Part shown: piece after piece, positions 11,128 to 21,517 of the stretch
How the letters are laid out: the number at the start of each line of letters is the position of its first letter
Position numbering within the stretch: the first letter of the stretch is position 1
DNA from: Tilletia caries
Taxonomy: Eukaryota > Basidiomycota > Exobasidiomycetes > Tilletiales > Tilletiaceae
Assembly: GCA_032718865.1 (NCBI GenBank)
Contig: JALUTQ010000001.1
Location: forward strand, 1,922,001-1,986,000
Length of the DNA stretch: 64,000 nucleotides
Direction: 5' to 3'
Program-made: the position numbers and the translations under genes
Notes under the pieces: model-generated
Databases searched by the model: none
What the model was told of the DNA's origin: nothing
What the model saw: only the letters and a program-made list of their open reading frames with translations

Positions 11128-11758
11128 CAAGCACTGCTCTCAGGCTGCTGAGGCGCCTCTTCCTGCGCAGTCCTCAGTTCAAAGTAGATTCGTAACGCTG
11201 CGGTCTTTCATCTGTCGCCTCAACGTCCCTGGACTCTGCGTTCTACACCCATTCTTTAGCCCCTTCACTTGCGTTACCATTCGCACCTACACTCCTTTTC
11301 ACAACCACTCCACGATTCCATCACGAGTTCAAACTGAAGACCTCTGGTCTGCGCCATCAACGCATCAACATCAATGGAGACTCTGTCTTGTGCTCCCATT
11401 CTTGATGTTCCGGACCCTGACCGCGATCCAGAGATGTCGCGGCTACGAAGCAGCCACTTGCCAAGGGGGGTGAGGCATTCCCCCCCAAGCATACAGGCCA
11501 ATACTTACCCGCACAGCGCATACGGCGGTGAGAAAGACGATGATGCTGTCTCCCATTGTCCCACACTTGTCCACCAAGCCAGCGGAACCGACGTCACACG
11601 AAAGCTTTCCACCTTCCACCTTCATGATTGTCTGGAGGCCGACAGTCCAGATATGGCATACAGATAAGTAAACGCCTGCTCAGCCACAGACGCAGACCCG
11701 TGCGCGCCTGCCCGACAGCGCGTGTCGCGATATATTCACTCTTCTCGAGGTTACTCGT

Positions 11759-11765
11759 TATAAAG
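11759..11765 (+). promoter_or_regulatory. TATA box of GST A
   Basis: TATAAAG, followed by AAGCG, 89 bp upstream of ATG 11848; the same element stands 91 bp before GST B. Confidence 0.6.
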
Positions 11766-11847
11766 AAGCGACTTGGTGGTGTATCGCGCTGACATCTCCG
11801 CATCCCTTTTGCCCCAGCTACAGACACAAGCTCAAGGAAAGATCACG

Positions 11848-13244
11848 ATGTCCAGTCCTCAGTTTACTCTCTATGCGCACAAGGTGGGGCCTAATCTTGG
11901 TTGATGGCGCAGAGATTGCCGACTCGCGGAATGGTTGCTGATCGCTTACCTTACTGGTCCCTTTCTTTCTCCTATTATTGCAGGGCTACGGTGTAACGCT
12001 TACTTGTTCTGAATCTCTGATCGTCGTCGTATTGCAAGCAAATGAGGGTGAAGGATGGGACTACATGTGTGATAGGGGCTCAAAGGTGGGAAATGAGGGG
12101 GCGCAGCCAAGTGATTGTGACATACGGCCCAAACCCTCCCAAGGTCGCCCTCCTGCTCGAGGTGAGTTCGCCGTGTCCGAGGATGGAGTAATAGTGATTC
12201 GAGCTGAATCCTTGATCCGACATCTCTAGTGGCTCAACCTGTCATACAAGGTCGAACCCCTGGTCTTCGGGGATGGCCCGAAAGGAATCAAGAATCCTGA
12301 ATTCCTCGCCATTAACCCGAACGGCAGAGTGCCCGCCTTGGTCGACCACTCCAACAACGACTTCACGGTATGGGAGAGCGGCGCCTGCTTGATCTACCTT
12401 GCTGACAAGTACGACCAGGAGGGACGCTTCTACGGTGTGTCTAAAGATCGAGGGCTTGGTATATTCGAGGTGCTGACGTGCTTGTCTCCTTATCCTGTCC
12501 GCCCTCACCCTATGGCACAACCTGCTGGGACGTATTTGGTTCCATAGGTAGGAACGCGGAGGAGAGAGCACTGACGGCCCAGTGGCTCACACACCAGCTC
12601 AGCGGTCTCGGCCCATCTCAAGGCCAAGTAGGCTGGTTGACTAACTATGTGAGCACACCGGACGCATGATGTATTGAACCAGTCTCTAACCCCCGAAAGG
12701 CGGCGCGAACCCAAAGACATGCTGATCGTTACATTCTTTCCACCTCTTTCCCAACTGGCAGTATGAGCAAAATACAGGCATCAAGGTCCAGCCCGAGATG
12801 ATTCAGCGCTACCGTGAGGAGACAGATCGGCTGTACAAGGTCCTCGATGGCCAGCTTGCTGTGAGTACCAGCTTTTCGTTGGACAGAAGACGTCTGACAG
12901 CCTTGACGACGTTTTCCTCGAGTTGACGGCTTCTATTCTTCCCATCCTGTACGATTGCTGTAGAGGCAAGCCGAGGCTGGCTCGCAGTACATCGTGCACG
13001 ATCGCATCACGATTGCAGACTTTGCCTTCTACGGTTGGGGTGAGCATTGGCAAACGTTACTCGATTCTTCCTTCCTTGTTGAATTCGAAGATAGCTTGGC
13101 TGACGATCCTCATCTTTCTCTTCAGTTCACATCGTCAGCTTCGCCAAATTCGACTTGTCCGACTACCCGAACGTGCAGAAGTGGGCAGGAAACATCGCGA
13201 ACGACGAGCGCATGAAGAAGGCATACGCAAAGATGGACGCTTAA
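11848..13244 (+). CDS. Ure2p/YfcG-like glutathione S-transferase, copy A, exon 2 interrupted by an insertion
   Basis: Seven exons: 11848-11883, 11984-12161, 12230-12434, 12548-12648, 12762-12860, 12964-13039 and 13126-13244, collinear with GST B. The N-terminal thioredoxin-like half has [11 protein letters not shown] and [14 protein letters not shown] (glutathione-site Glu-Ser). The helical half has [16 protein letters not shown] and [11 protein letters not shown]. These are typical of the Ure2p-like/YfcG class, which conjugates or reduces substrates with glutathione in the cytosol. Exon 2 should be 42 nt, as in GST B, but carries an extra 136 bp with a 5-bp target duplication; left in, this shifts the frame. 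Splicing GT 11991 to AG 12111 would remove 121 bp and restore frame with five extra residues (VIVTY). The rest of the gene is well conserved, so either the insertion is recent or it is spliced out. Confidence 0.75.
11992..12127. mobile_element. 131-bp MITE-like insertion (or tiny solo LTR) with 5-bp target-site duplication
   Basis: TACGG occurs at 11987-11991 and again at 12123-12127. Removing one copy plus the intervening 131 bp gives an exon collinear with GST B (GYGPNPPK against GPGPNPPK). The insert starts TGTAACGCTTACTTG (11992-12006) and ends with CAAGTGATTGTGACA (12108-12122), which are imperfect 15-bp inverted repeats (11 of 15 match). TGT...ACA ends with a 5-bp duplication also fit a solo LTR, and TGTNR ends fit Ginger-type elements. 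No coding content. Confidence 0.75.
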
Positions 13245-13689
13245 CAAGAGTTCCCTGGCTTGTACTTATATTCGCCTTCTTCCAACGCTTCAGCCTTGTC
13301 CGGAATCCAAAGATCGCTTCAAGGGTGAAGGTACGCTCCAAAGATCAATGTCGATTGTCCTTAAGATACGTGAGACAAACGGTTCTAACTCGTCTATGTG
13401 ATACCCATGACCTGAGAAAGTGTGAAGAGAAAGAGAGAGGAAGCGTTCCATCATGGAGCAGGGCATTGATAAGGAACAGTGCCGAGACGACCACGAGCGC
13501 GCCTCACAAGGCGTGGGACAGTATTGAACCCAGAGCGGGAAAGTGAATAGAATGAATAACGTGAAGGATAGATAAGTATCGAATGTTTCCGAAAAGGTCC
13601 ATCATCTAAAAAGTTGGGGGGGGGGTCACGAAGGAGGCTCAGCAAAGGTTCCTGCTGCCGAGATATGGTCCTGAGGAAGTCCTTCTTCT

Positions 13690-15036
13690 TCATGAGCCAG
13701 GCAGGGGCTTTCCAGCGCAGGTCCATGTGGAGTCGCGCTTGCCGGGCTTGCCGATGACCTTGTAAGGTGCAAACCCGATGGTCTGAGCGACGGTGCCCAT
13801 GTACTTGGGTTCGTATCCGTTGTCCTGGACGATCTGGAGAGCCTGAGGAATCACCTTGCTGCTGGTGGTAGGAACCGTCTCGTGGTTGAGGATGATGACG
13901 TGCTTGGGGGCCTTGAGTGCTCGGTATCTGAAGGAGAGAGGGAGAAAAAAATGAGACAAGTGTCAGCCAAAATTCGGTGGCCTGCAAGCTGGACCGGCAT
14001 GTGTCCTTGCCGTGCAAGGATGTATTTCAGATGCGGTGGAATTGAGGTCACGCACTGGTTGAGGGAGAAGCTGACTGCTGCGCCATCCGCGTCCTTAGTA
14101 TCGGCGTTCCAAAGCACCACGTTGTAGCCCCACCTGGTGACCAAGAAAAGCCCATGTCAGTGATAAAAGGAGAGAAAAGAAAGCTGTGAGATCATTCGTG
14201 CCAGAGAGACGTACTTGTTGTTGAGGTACTGGATCGTGGCATCGCTGGCGCTTCCGTAGGGAGGTCGGATGCATGCGGGCACGACACCCTGCAAAACTAA
14301 GGATCAGCGTGGGGGGTTCATGTTCTAGTTACCCACGAAGACACTCACAAGGATCTTGTACAGGGCATCCTCGATGAACTGGACCTCCTTGTCAAGTCGG
14401 GCGCGGCTGATGGTCTCGATGTCTGGGTGGGACCATGTGTGCGAGCAAATCTGATGTCCAGCGTTGTAAGAGTACTTGAGTGCTGCGACCGCGGCGTCGT
14501 CGTAGATGCACTGGTAGTTGTTTCCGTTGACGAAGAAGGTAGCGCGGGTGCCGATGGAGGCGATCTCGTCGGCGATCTTTTGGTGGTACTGGTGAGTGAT
14601 GGATGTAGGGGAGAGAAGTCATGATCAGCTCCGACCGCGGATTCATGCAACAAGAACGCTGTATCGTACTCACGTTGTACTGGACACAAGTGGACCCCAA
14701 AGATCAGACGGACAGTCAATGCGTCAGTCGTCGGCAACACAGAAGCCAAAACAGAGGCAGGCTCACCGGCCCATCGTCGAAGGTGAACGAGAAGCACTTG
14801 GTGGTGGTGCAGCGGGTAATGCCACCAGGAATGACAGCGCGTGTGGTGACGTTGCCGCTGCGCTGCTCGTTGTGGAAGAGCTCGTATTCGCTCGGGTCCC
14901 GGCGTTCGAGGTCGGCGCGAACGAGGGGAGAGAGCGGGGGGAAGTCGGGGCCGGGTGCGCTGGCGGCCGAGGCCAAGGCCGATCCACCGAGGACGGCGAG
15001 GACGAGGGCGAGCGTGCTGGATTTAAGAGCAAACAT
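13690..15036 (-). CDS. Polysaccharide (chitin) deacetylase, CE4 family, with a 6-bp microexon
   Basis: Six exons: 15036-14767, 14679-14674, 14588-14349, 14288-14215, 14133-14056 and 13927-13690, 301 residues. A signal peptide (residues 1-24) shows secretion. The NodB-type domain has all five CE4 motifs: TFDDGP (catalytic base and metal Asp), SHTWSH (metal His), RPPYG, WNADTKDAD and ILNHE. FFVNGNNYQCIYDD is typical of fungal chitin deacetylases, which convert cell-wall chitin to chitosan in the wall space. Exon 2 is only TACAAC and adds Tyr-Asn, giving DDGPYNYHQK; family members have DDGPYxY here, so the microexon is needed for a normal active-site loop. Donors of exons 4 and 5 are GTACGT and GTGCGT. 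It lies convergent to GST A. No GPI signal is obvious at the C-terminus. Confidence 0.92.
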
Positions 15037-15194
15037 TGTGGGAGCAGGAGGAGCTAGGAGGAGCTAAAGGGGAGATAAAGAAAGATAAGAAAGATCAGAA
15101 AAAGGATAGAGGGAGGGGAGAGGAGGCAGGAAGAGAGAGAGGGAGAGGCAAAGAGTGTAGTAGAGTAAAGACGGTGGGATTGATCAGTCACTTG

Positions 15195-15202
15195 CTTTTA
15201 TA
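15195..15202 (-). promoter_or_regulatory. Probable TATA box of the chitin deacetylase gene
   Basis: TATAAAAG on the minus strand, about 160 bp upstream of ATG 15036, implying a long 5' UTR with purine-rich GGAGA runs at 15040-15140. Confidence 0.45.
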
Positions 15203-15204
15203 AG

Positions 15205-16260
15205 CCAGTGAGCGAAGACTGCGAAGACTGAGCAGGGAGAGTGATTAGATGCCGAGGCACGAGGGAGCAAGCAGACGAAGGGAACACGGGAACTGGGAAG
15301 TCGGGAAGGAACAAGGGTGTCGCGTTCTCAGTCACAGGGATGGTATGTTCATCCTCACTTTTCAGGGTCCCATCCACGCGGATTAAGATTTAAGATAGCA
15401 TGGCGCCCGCGGATCAATACAATCAAACGCCTTCATTTCGTATTCATTCTAATCAATGTGCCTGACGATCCCGTCTGTGGGTTCCCGACGATCCCGCGTG
15501 TTTGGGCTTGCGGCTCCGCCACTTGGCTTTACAAAAACGAACCCAAAAACAAGCAAACAAACCCCTGATGTTGTTGACCCACTGCCTATTAATATTGTCT
15601 GCATTGACTTCCCCCATCCCCTATCCCCTCCCCCTCCCTGTCTGACTCTGGATTGTGCCTGCGACGATGCTGAGCCCGCCGTGCGAAGACAGCTTGTCGA
15701 GCGTCAGAAATGAGAGCATCCCTTCCATCTTCTGGTGCAAGCCCGGCCGCGAGCGCTAAATAACCAGCGGGCTAAGCCCGAGCGGTCTGGCACTCAAGCC
15801 TCAAAACTGCAGTGCACGCACTTCAGCATGAAGCAGAGCCGTGACCTCGTGACCGGTGGCCTCATAATGAACGCTGCGCCGAGGAAAGGGGCCAAGGCGA
15901 GGGCGAGCACGTCCGGCGGGGTTCATTCCTCCCCCTCAGCACAACCGTTGATCCAACGTATGTATAATACACACAGAAAGTTGAGCCAAGCTACAAGCAA
16001 GGAAAAGGACATATGATACTGATTGCATGCAATCTGAGGGTAACTTGAAGATTGAGTATGGAATATTGAGTGATTGAGGATTGAGACATTGTGGTTGAAG
16101 CACTGAGGGCGTGGCATGACGGGAAGAAGAGAACATGACAACAGTAGCGATCCGAAGGCGAAGACAGTGGAGACAGATGACGGTGAGAAGAACGAAGTAC
16201 ATACACAGAAAAGTCGCCCCGGTCGATCGAGATTCGCAACCCGGGGCCAGAGGCCCAATT
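15205..16260. other. Intergenic region, no gene recognised
   Basis: About 1 kb between the chitin deacetylase promoter and the 3' end of the F-box gene. Only short ORFs without family signatures; AT-richer than the flanks. No RNA gene or repeat terminus seen. Confidence 0.5.
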
Positions 16261-16265
16261 CGCCC

Positions 16266-19200
16266 TTAGGTCTGATACGCAACCATAGCATACGACCCCG
16301 CCTCCCGCCCCATGAATCCAAACCCAAGCAAGATCTCCATCTTCCGCGAATGCCAGCCCGTATCCCCGGGAACGTGACCTTTCGCCCGACCAAGAGCCTC
16401 CAGTGCCTCCCGGCGCGGATGGGTCGGCGGAAGACCCCGGACGACCTCGTTCCGCGCGGTGAGGACGGTCGTCTTGGTGGGAGCCGCAGACGTGCTTCCA
16501 CTGTGAGCTGAGCTGTCGGTCGGTGCCGGTTCTGGCGCGGGCGCAGAATGGAGTGTCGTATCACCCGCTCGTGCTGATGCGGCCGCACCATCGTCCTCGT
16601 CATCGCTAACGACCGTCCTATCCACCCGTCCAAACCGACTCGCCGACCCTCGCAACGAAGAAGGCATCCCAGCACCACGTCTCCGATCGTCAACCCCATC
16701 ATCCTCATCGCGCTCTTCTCCTCCATCATCATCATCATCCTCGTCCGTGTCGAGACTGATCATCCGACCAGGCGCCCGGACACGGGACGTCGACCGCGCG
16801 CGTGATCGCGAGCGGGAGTTCGAGGGTGCACTCGATTGCCGGAGTGACGACCGACGCCGTGGCGAATCACGACGACCCGTCTCACCCAGGTCGCCTCCCA
16901 GTCCACCGCCACCGGCGCGAGACGCACGCCGCGGCTGACCCGTCCGACCACGTCCACGACCATCAGCCTCAGCCTCGGCTCCCTTCCCCAACACATCCGT
17001 ATCCTTCTGGAAGACAGCCTGCGGATTCGGGCCCGCAGCCATATCCACAATCCACCCACGCTGACCCGCACCCCATACCACCTTCCACGTCTCAATCCCA
17101 CTTCGGATCGAACGCAGACTCGAGGCGCCCAGCTCGATCACCCGCAGATTCGTCGGCGGACGCGGTGGAGTCAGGTTCGAAGGGGCCGTCCCACCGCTGG
17201 ACGAGCTTGGATCTTGCGCCAGATGGTTGAAGCCCATTTCAGCCAGCTGTTGAGAGAGCGGCACGGGCGGGGCCAGACAGCACGGAGCGAGCAGCTGTTG
17301 ATGCAGCTGTACAGCAGTTACAGCGCTCCCACCTGCACTCCCAAATATCGGCGGCCCGTCGGCCATGTCGAAATCATCATCATATTCTCCACCCGTGTCA
17401 TCAGACGTGGCCGTGCAACTATCCGCCAAATCCAACACCTGCACATTCGGAGCCTTCTCCTTCAGAAGCGTAGCCACCCCCTGTAGCGTAATGCGCGGGT
17501 TGCAGCCCAGCCCCAGATCGAGCATACTCGGCTGAGCTGCAAACACAGCCAGGTGCGCGTCCGTCAAGTTGCACCCGCTCAGGTCGAGGTACCGCATCGC
17601 GCCGGACTTGATCGCAGGAGCCTCCTTGATCAGCGTCATCGCGTCCGGGCGGGTGATCGACGTCGGGAAGATGAGCGTGCCCTCCAAGTTGAGCTCCACC
17701 AGACTGGCACAGACGTCCGAGCGGACCACGAGCTCGAGAATACTCTCGCTATCGATGGACCGACAGCGCGCCAGACTGAGCGATTGTAAAGCAAGTGTGT
17801 CGCTCGCAGCCAACGCGCGAAGCAGCGCCCCGTCCGTCTTCGACCTTGACAGATCGAGGTGGGTCAAGTGCGGGAACGCCAGCACGAAGGGTGTCACAAT
17901 GTCCATCGGGAACGTGATCCCGTTCATCCCGAGCCGTCGCAAGCTGGGGAACGTCGCGGGTGTGAAGGCAGTCGACCGACTGCGCGTCTGGGAGGCGTTC
18001 CGCGTCAGACTCGTCGTGCGGACCGAAGGACTGCCAAGTCGGGCAGAACCTCCCGCGACGCCGCTCAGGCGCGATTGTGAAGGGGTTCTGGGCGTTGATA
18101 TTGTCGTTGCCGTCGCTGATGACGAAGACGATGCGGCCGAGGCACCCGCGAACGGAGTTCGCGATCGAGAGCGGGAGTTTGACCCAGCCTGGGAGCCGAA
18201 GATCCGTCGCGAGCGAGTGTCACGACCACGCTCCATCATCTCCTCATCTTCCTCTTCTTCATCAATCGTCACAGTCCGACGACGTTGGGCCGCCTCAGGA
18301 CGGCCGCCGTCGACTTCAGAGTCTCCGTCCGTTTCCGTCTCGACCTCAGTCTCCGTCTCTGTCTCTGTAGACGTTGTCGCGTCTTCCTCCTCCGCATGTA
18401 TCTCCAGCGGGCCCGATGGCGGCTCAATGTCCGGCACATCGTCGGCCGTTATACCTACGGCGCGGGGGCGCAAGTACAGCTGAACAAAGCGTGTGAATGC
18501 TTCGCCGAAGCGAGGACTGACGCAGTTGCAGAGATCCAAGCTCTGGAGCATCTTGTGATCCGAGTCACGCTGGTTGGCTGAGCCAACTCGGCTCATGGAG
18601 GTGCCGCGGTGTCGGGAGACGGAGCGACGACGCTCGATTGAGACGCCTCGGAGGTGGGATGGCTTTGCCCACTCTCCATCTCGGAACAGCTATAACGACA
18701 CGGCCAGCCCCTGTAGTATCAGCTATCCCTGTTGTTTGACACGCGAATCAATGAAGAGGATGAGCTACGCACCAAAGCCTCCAATATCTCGCACGTCAAT
18801 GCGCTATCCATAGTCTCTGACGCGCCAAATGATTCTAGGAACTCGGAGACAGCGGTGATGAGGGCCAAGAGCTTGGAAGGGGTGACGAAGCGATTCTTGG
18901 AGGAGTCTCCGACGGAGCGGCGCATACCCTGGGAGGTATACCGGCTAAAGTCGATCATACGCACGAAGCGATGGGCTGCGAAGAGCTCTTCGTTGGAAAG
19001 CGTGAGTGCTGTGGGCTTGAATGGAGCGAGATGGACGTGGTAGCGCTTGGACTTGGACTTGGAAGTTGGGTCCTCTAGACGACGTGGGAAGGGTCACAGA
19101 TCGAGGAGGGAAAGTGAGATGGCGACGTGAGGACCATATGTTCTTTACTATAGGATGAACTCACCGATCCAGACGAGATCCATCTCTCTCGCATTGTCCG

Positions 19201-19867
19201 CCTCCGCCGTGTAAGCCGAGCCAGAAGGCTGCGTAGACCCGGGCTCTTGGACAATGGCTGGCTGTGACTGCAAGCGCCCCTGAGGTCGTTCGAGGGCAGC
19301 CTTGCTGCGGGCCTTGACGACGAGCGTGCCACCGGCAGCGTGGGCAAAGCCAGCAGCAGCGACCATCTCCTCGAAGGTAACAGTCCGTTCGCGCTTCCGT
19401 TTGACGAGCTGACCCTGGAGCTCGCTGCCAAGGGCCCCTGAGGCGAGGGTCGTGGCAGGGTCACGCAGGAGGAAGTCCTGGTTGCCACTGGCAGCATATT
19501 TGTCATAGACCTGCGCGAGATGGGCTGCGCCGAGGGTACGGAGCACGAGGACGAAGCTGTGTGGCAGGGTGACGACGACTCGGCGGAAGAGGAGAGGGCG
19601 TGCGGCGACGTAGAAGGACCTGCTGGTCAGACAGAGCGCATACAGGGTCTTGCGGGTCTCGTTCTGGTTGGAGGCAAGGGGCCGGGCGCTGACGGGGTCG
19701 GAGCCGTCTGCGAGTGGGTTCGAGTTTGGCAAGGTGAGGGGGTCGAGGGTGCAGAGGCTGCCGGAGGGGATGGAGTCGAGGTAGATCAGGCGGGCGATCA
19801 GCGCATGGAGCTCTGTCGGCAGGCTGGCCAGCGTTGCCCGCGGTCGGACACCGGCTGAGACTGCCAT
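16266..19867 (-). CDS. F-box-like / leucine-rich-repeat protein
   Basis: Three exons: 19867-19165, 19074-18773 and 18689-16266, 1142 residues. Junctions read WIEDPTSKSK and EALLFRDGEW. The N-terminus has an F-box-like helix (LASLPTELHALIARLI), and further on CLTSRSFYVAARPLLFRRVVV, the usual second part of fungal F-box domains. The middle and last exons contain leucine-rich repeats such as MLQSLDLCNC, LTHLDLSRSK, SLSLARCRSID, LVELNLEGT and YLDLSGCNL, separated by long Ser/Arg and acidic low-complexity inserts. Such proteins usually act as substrate receptors of SCF ubiquitin ligases; the substrate cannot be inferred. The C-terminal 300 residues are mostly disordered, with a conserved-looking last segment (REALEALGRAKGHVPGDTGW). 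ATG 19867 is the first ATG of the frame. Confidence 0.78.
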
Positions 19868-20181
19868 CGAGCGGTGTGTTGTGTGCTGCTGCTGCAATGT
19901 CAAGCTGGCAACTACTTATCAGCGAGTCAGCGGGTTAGCAGGGCGAGATGGTGGTCAGGGAGACGGATGCAGGCGAGACCCGAGAGGGAGGTCCTGCCGC
20001 TTTGGTGGACGAATGCTTGGCGGACCGGAGTCTGGACAGTGTATGGACTGATGCGGAAATGAGACATGAGGAAGGGCTGTGAATGTATACAGAGTACGTC
20101 ACTCTGTCGTTGTTGACGTTGAGCTGCTGGCATCTGGCACATGGCACAGCGCGGTGTTGACGCTAGCTGAGACGGACCTCA

Positions 20182-20188
20182 TATAAAG
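20182..20188 (+). promoter_or_regulatory. TATA box of the CYSTM gene
   Basis: TATAAAG, 124 bp upstream of ATG 20306. Confidence 0.5.
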
Positions 20189-20305
20189 AGAGAGTGGCTT
20201 ACAAGTCGCGTCGCTGTTGACCTTCTCTCCTCCCCCTTCTCCTCCTCCATTTTCCTCCTTGACAGCCTTTCTCTCAAACGTCCTCGCACAAAGCACAAAG
20301 TTATC

Positions 20306-20798
20306 ATGGCGTACCAGCAGCAGCAAGGATACTACCCTCCCCAGGGCCAACAGCAGGGATACTACCCTCCCCAACAAGGTGGTCAATACCCTCCCCAAGG
20401 TGGTCAATATCCACCCCAAGGCCAATACCCAGGTCGTGCGTAGCACCATTTCACTGCGCTCAGTTACCTCTCTCTTCCCCACTTGCTGACTCGTCTCTCT
20501 CCCACAGCCCAACCCTACATGCAACAACCACCCATGATGCAGCAGGGCCCCCCACCGGGTATGAGCATGCGCCAACACCGCATGCAGAAGGCACAAGATA
20601 AGCACGGATCATGCTGCGGGCCTTGTGCCGCTTGCTGCGTCGGTGCGATGGCCTGTTGCTGTCTCGAGGACATTTGCTGTCTCGAGGTGAGTTTTCCCAC
20701 ATAAGACGTTGTTGATCTGGAGGGGGGGGGGAGGGTATGTTTTGCTGATACCTTTTCCGTGCGGGGTCTCCTTGCAGATGTGCGAATGCCTCTTCTGA
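20306..20798 (+). CDS. Small Pro/Gln-rich CYSTM (cysteine-rich transmembrane module) protein
   Basis: Three exons: 20306-20435, 20508-20686 and 20778-20798, 109 residues. The N-terminal half is a repeated YYPPQGQQ/GGQYPPQG tract. The C-terminus holds the CYSTM module: CCGPCAACCVGAMACCCLEDICCLEMCECLF, with a Cys-packed short hydrophobic segment and the family's closing MCECLF-like end, which is encoded by a separate 21-bp exon (six codons plus stop). CYSTM proteins are membrane-associated and often tied to stress or metal tolerance; that is family knowledge, not shown here. The first donor is taken as GTGCGT at 20436; GTCGTG at 20433 would differ by one residue at the joint. Confidence 0.85.
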
Positions 20799-21517
20799 AA
20801 TCTTAACACGCATCCAAGCCTCGCGTTTCGCGCTCGCGGTACAACCCCTACTTTTCGGCGGATAGAGGAACCAAGCCGTTCCTTCTGGCACGCTTCTTTT
20901 CCTCGGCACACCGACGTAACGATGGACCCATCCCAGATCATGGGCCAACCGTCAAACGCGTTCGATTCGATGCAAACGCGCCCCTCCAGCACCTTATCAC
21001 GGACTATACGAACCTTTTCTTGACCCCCTGCCTGCTGTGCACTTCGCACTGGAATGATACACGATATACACTCACGCCAAAGGAGCGTCATCCAGGCTGC
21101 TGTTGATTAAATGCTTCTCTTTGGTTCGATATATGAGTACATTGATTACAATTATTCCACCCACGCACGGGTGAGGGAGGGGGGCAAAGTACCAGAGCCG
21201 GAGTGCAGTTGTTGTGAGAATGTGGTTGGGGGACGTGTTGGCCGAGACCCTCCTGCGCCGCATGCGGGGGAGGGACCTTTGGGCAAAGATGTCGAATGCG
21301 TGAGAGCCCGACGTCGACGAAGAAGGCAGTGTTCTACATGTATGTGTGCGTGTGTTGTGTTGGCATGATGCAAATGTGGCGAGAAGAAAATCGCGGGCAA
21401 GGTGATGATGGGTCTTGATGCTTCCATTGGTGGGTGAGATCAGGGCGTCCCACCATACACGCGGGAGCTCGGGATGGGAGTCCGGAAGGCAAGAAAAGTG
21501 TGCGAGGCGCGAACGAA

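Larger units (their letters stand above)
9400..13320. repeat. Segmental duplication block A (partner at 58480-62770)
   Basis: Carries lysozyme-like copy 2 and GST A in the same order and orientation as copy 3 and GST B in block B. Similarity also covers non-coding DNA: CTCGAGCATTCTCAT at 9537 and 58674, the promoter at 9991/59200, the spacer words GAGGCGCCTCTTCCTGCGCAGTC after both lysozyme-like genes (only part is quoted as identical), the GST promoter TATAAAGAAGCG, and the 3' flank of both GST genes. This places the edges near 9.4 and 13.3 kb. Confidence 0.8.
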
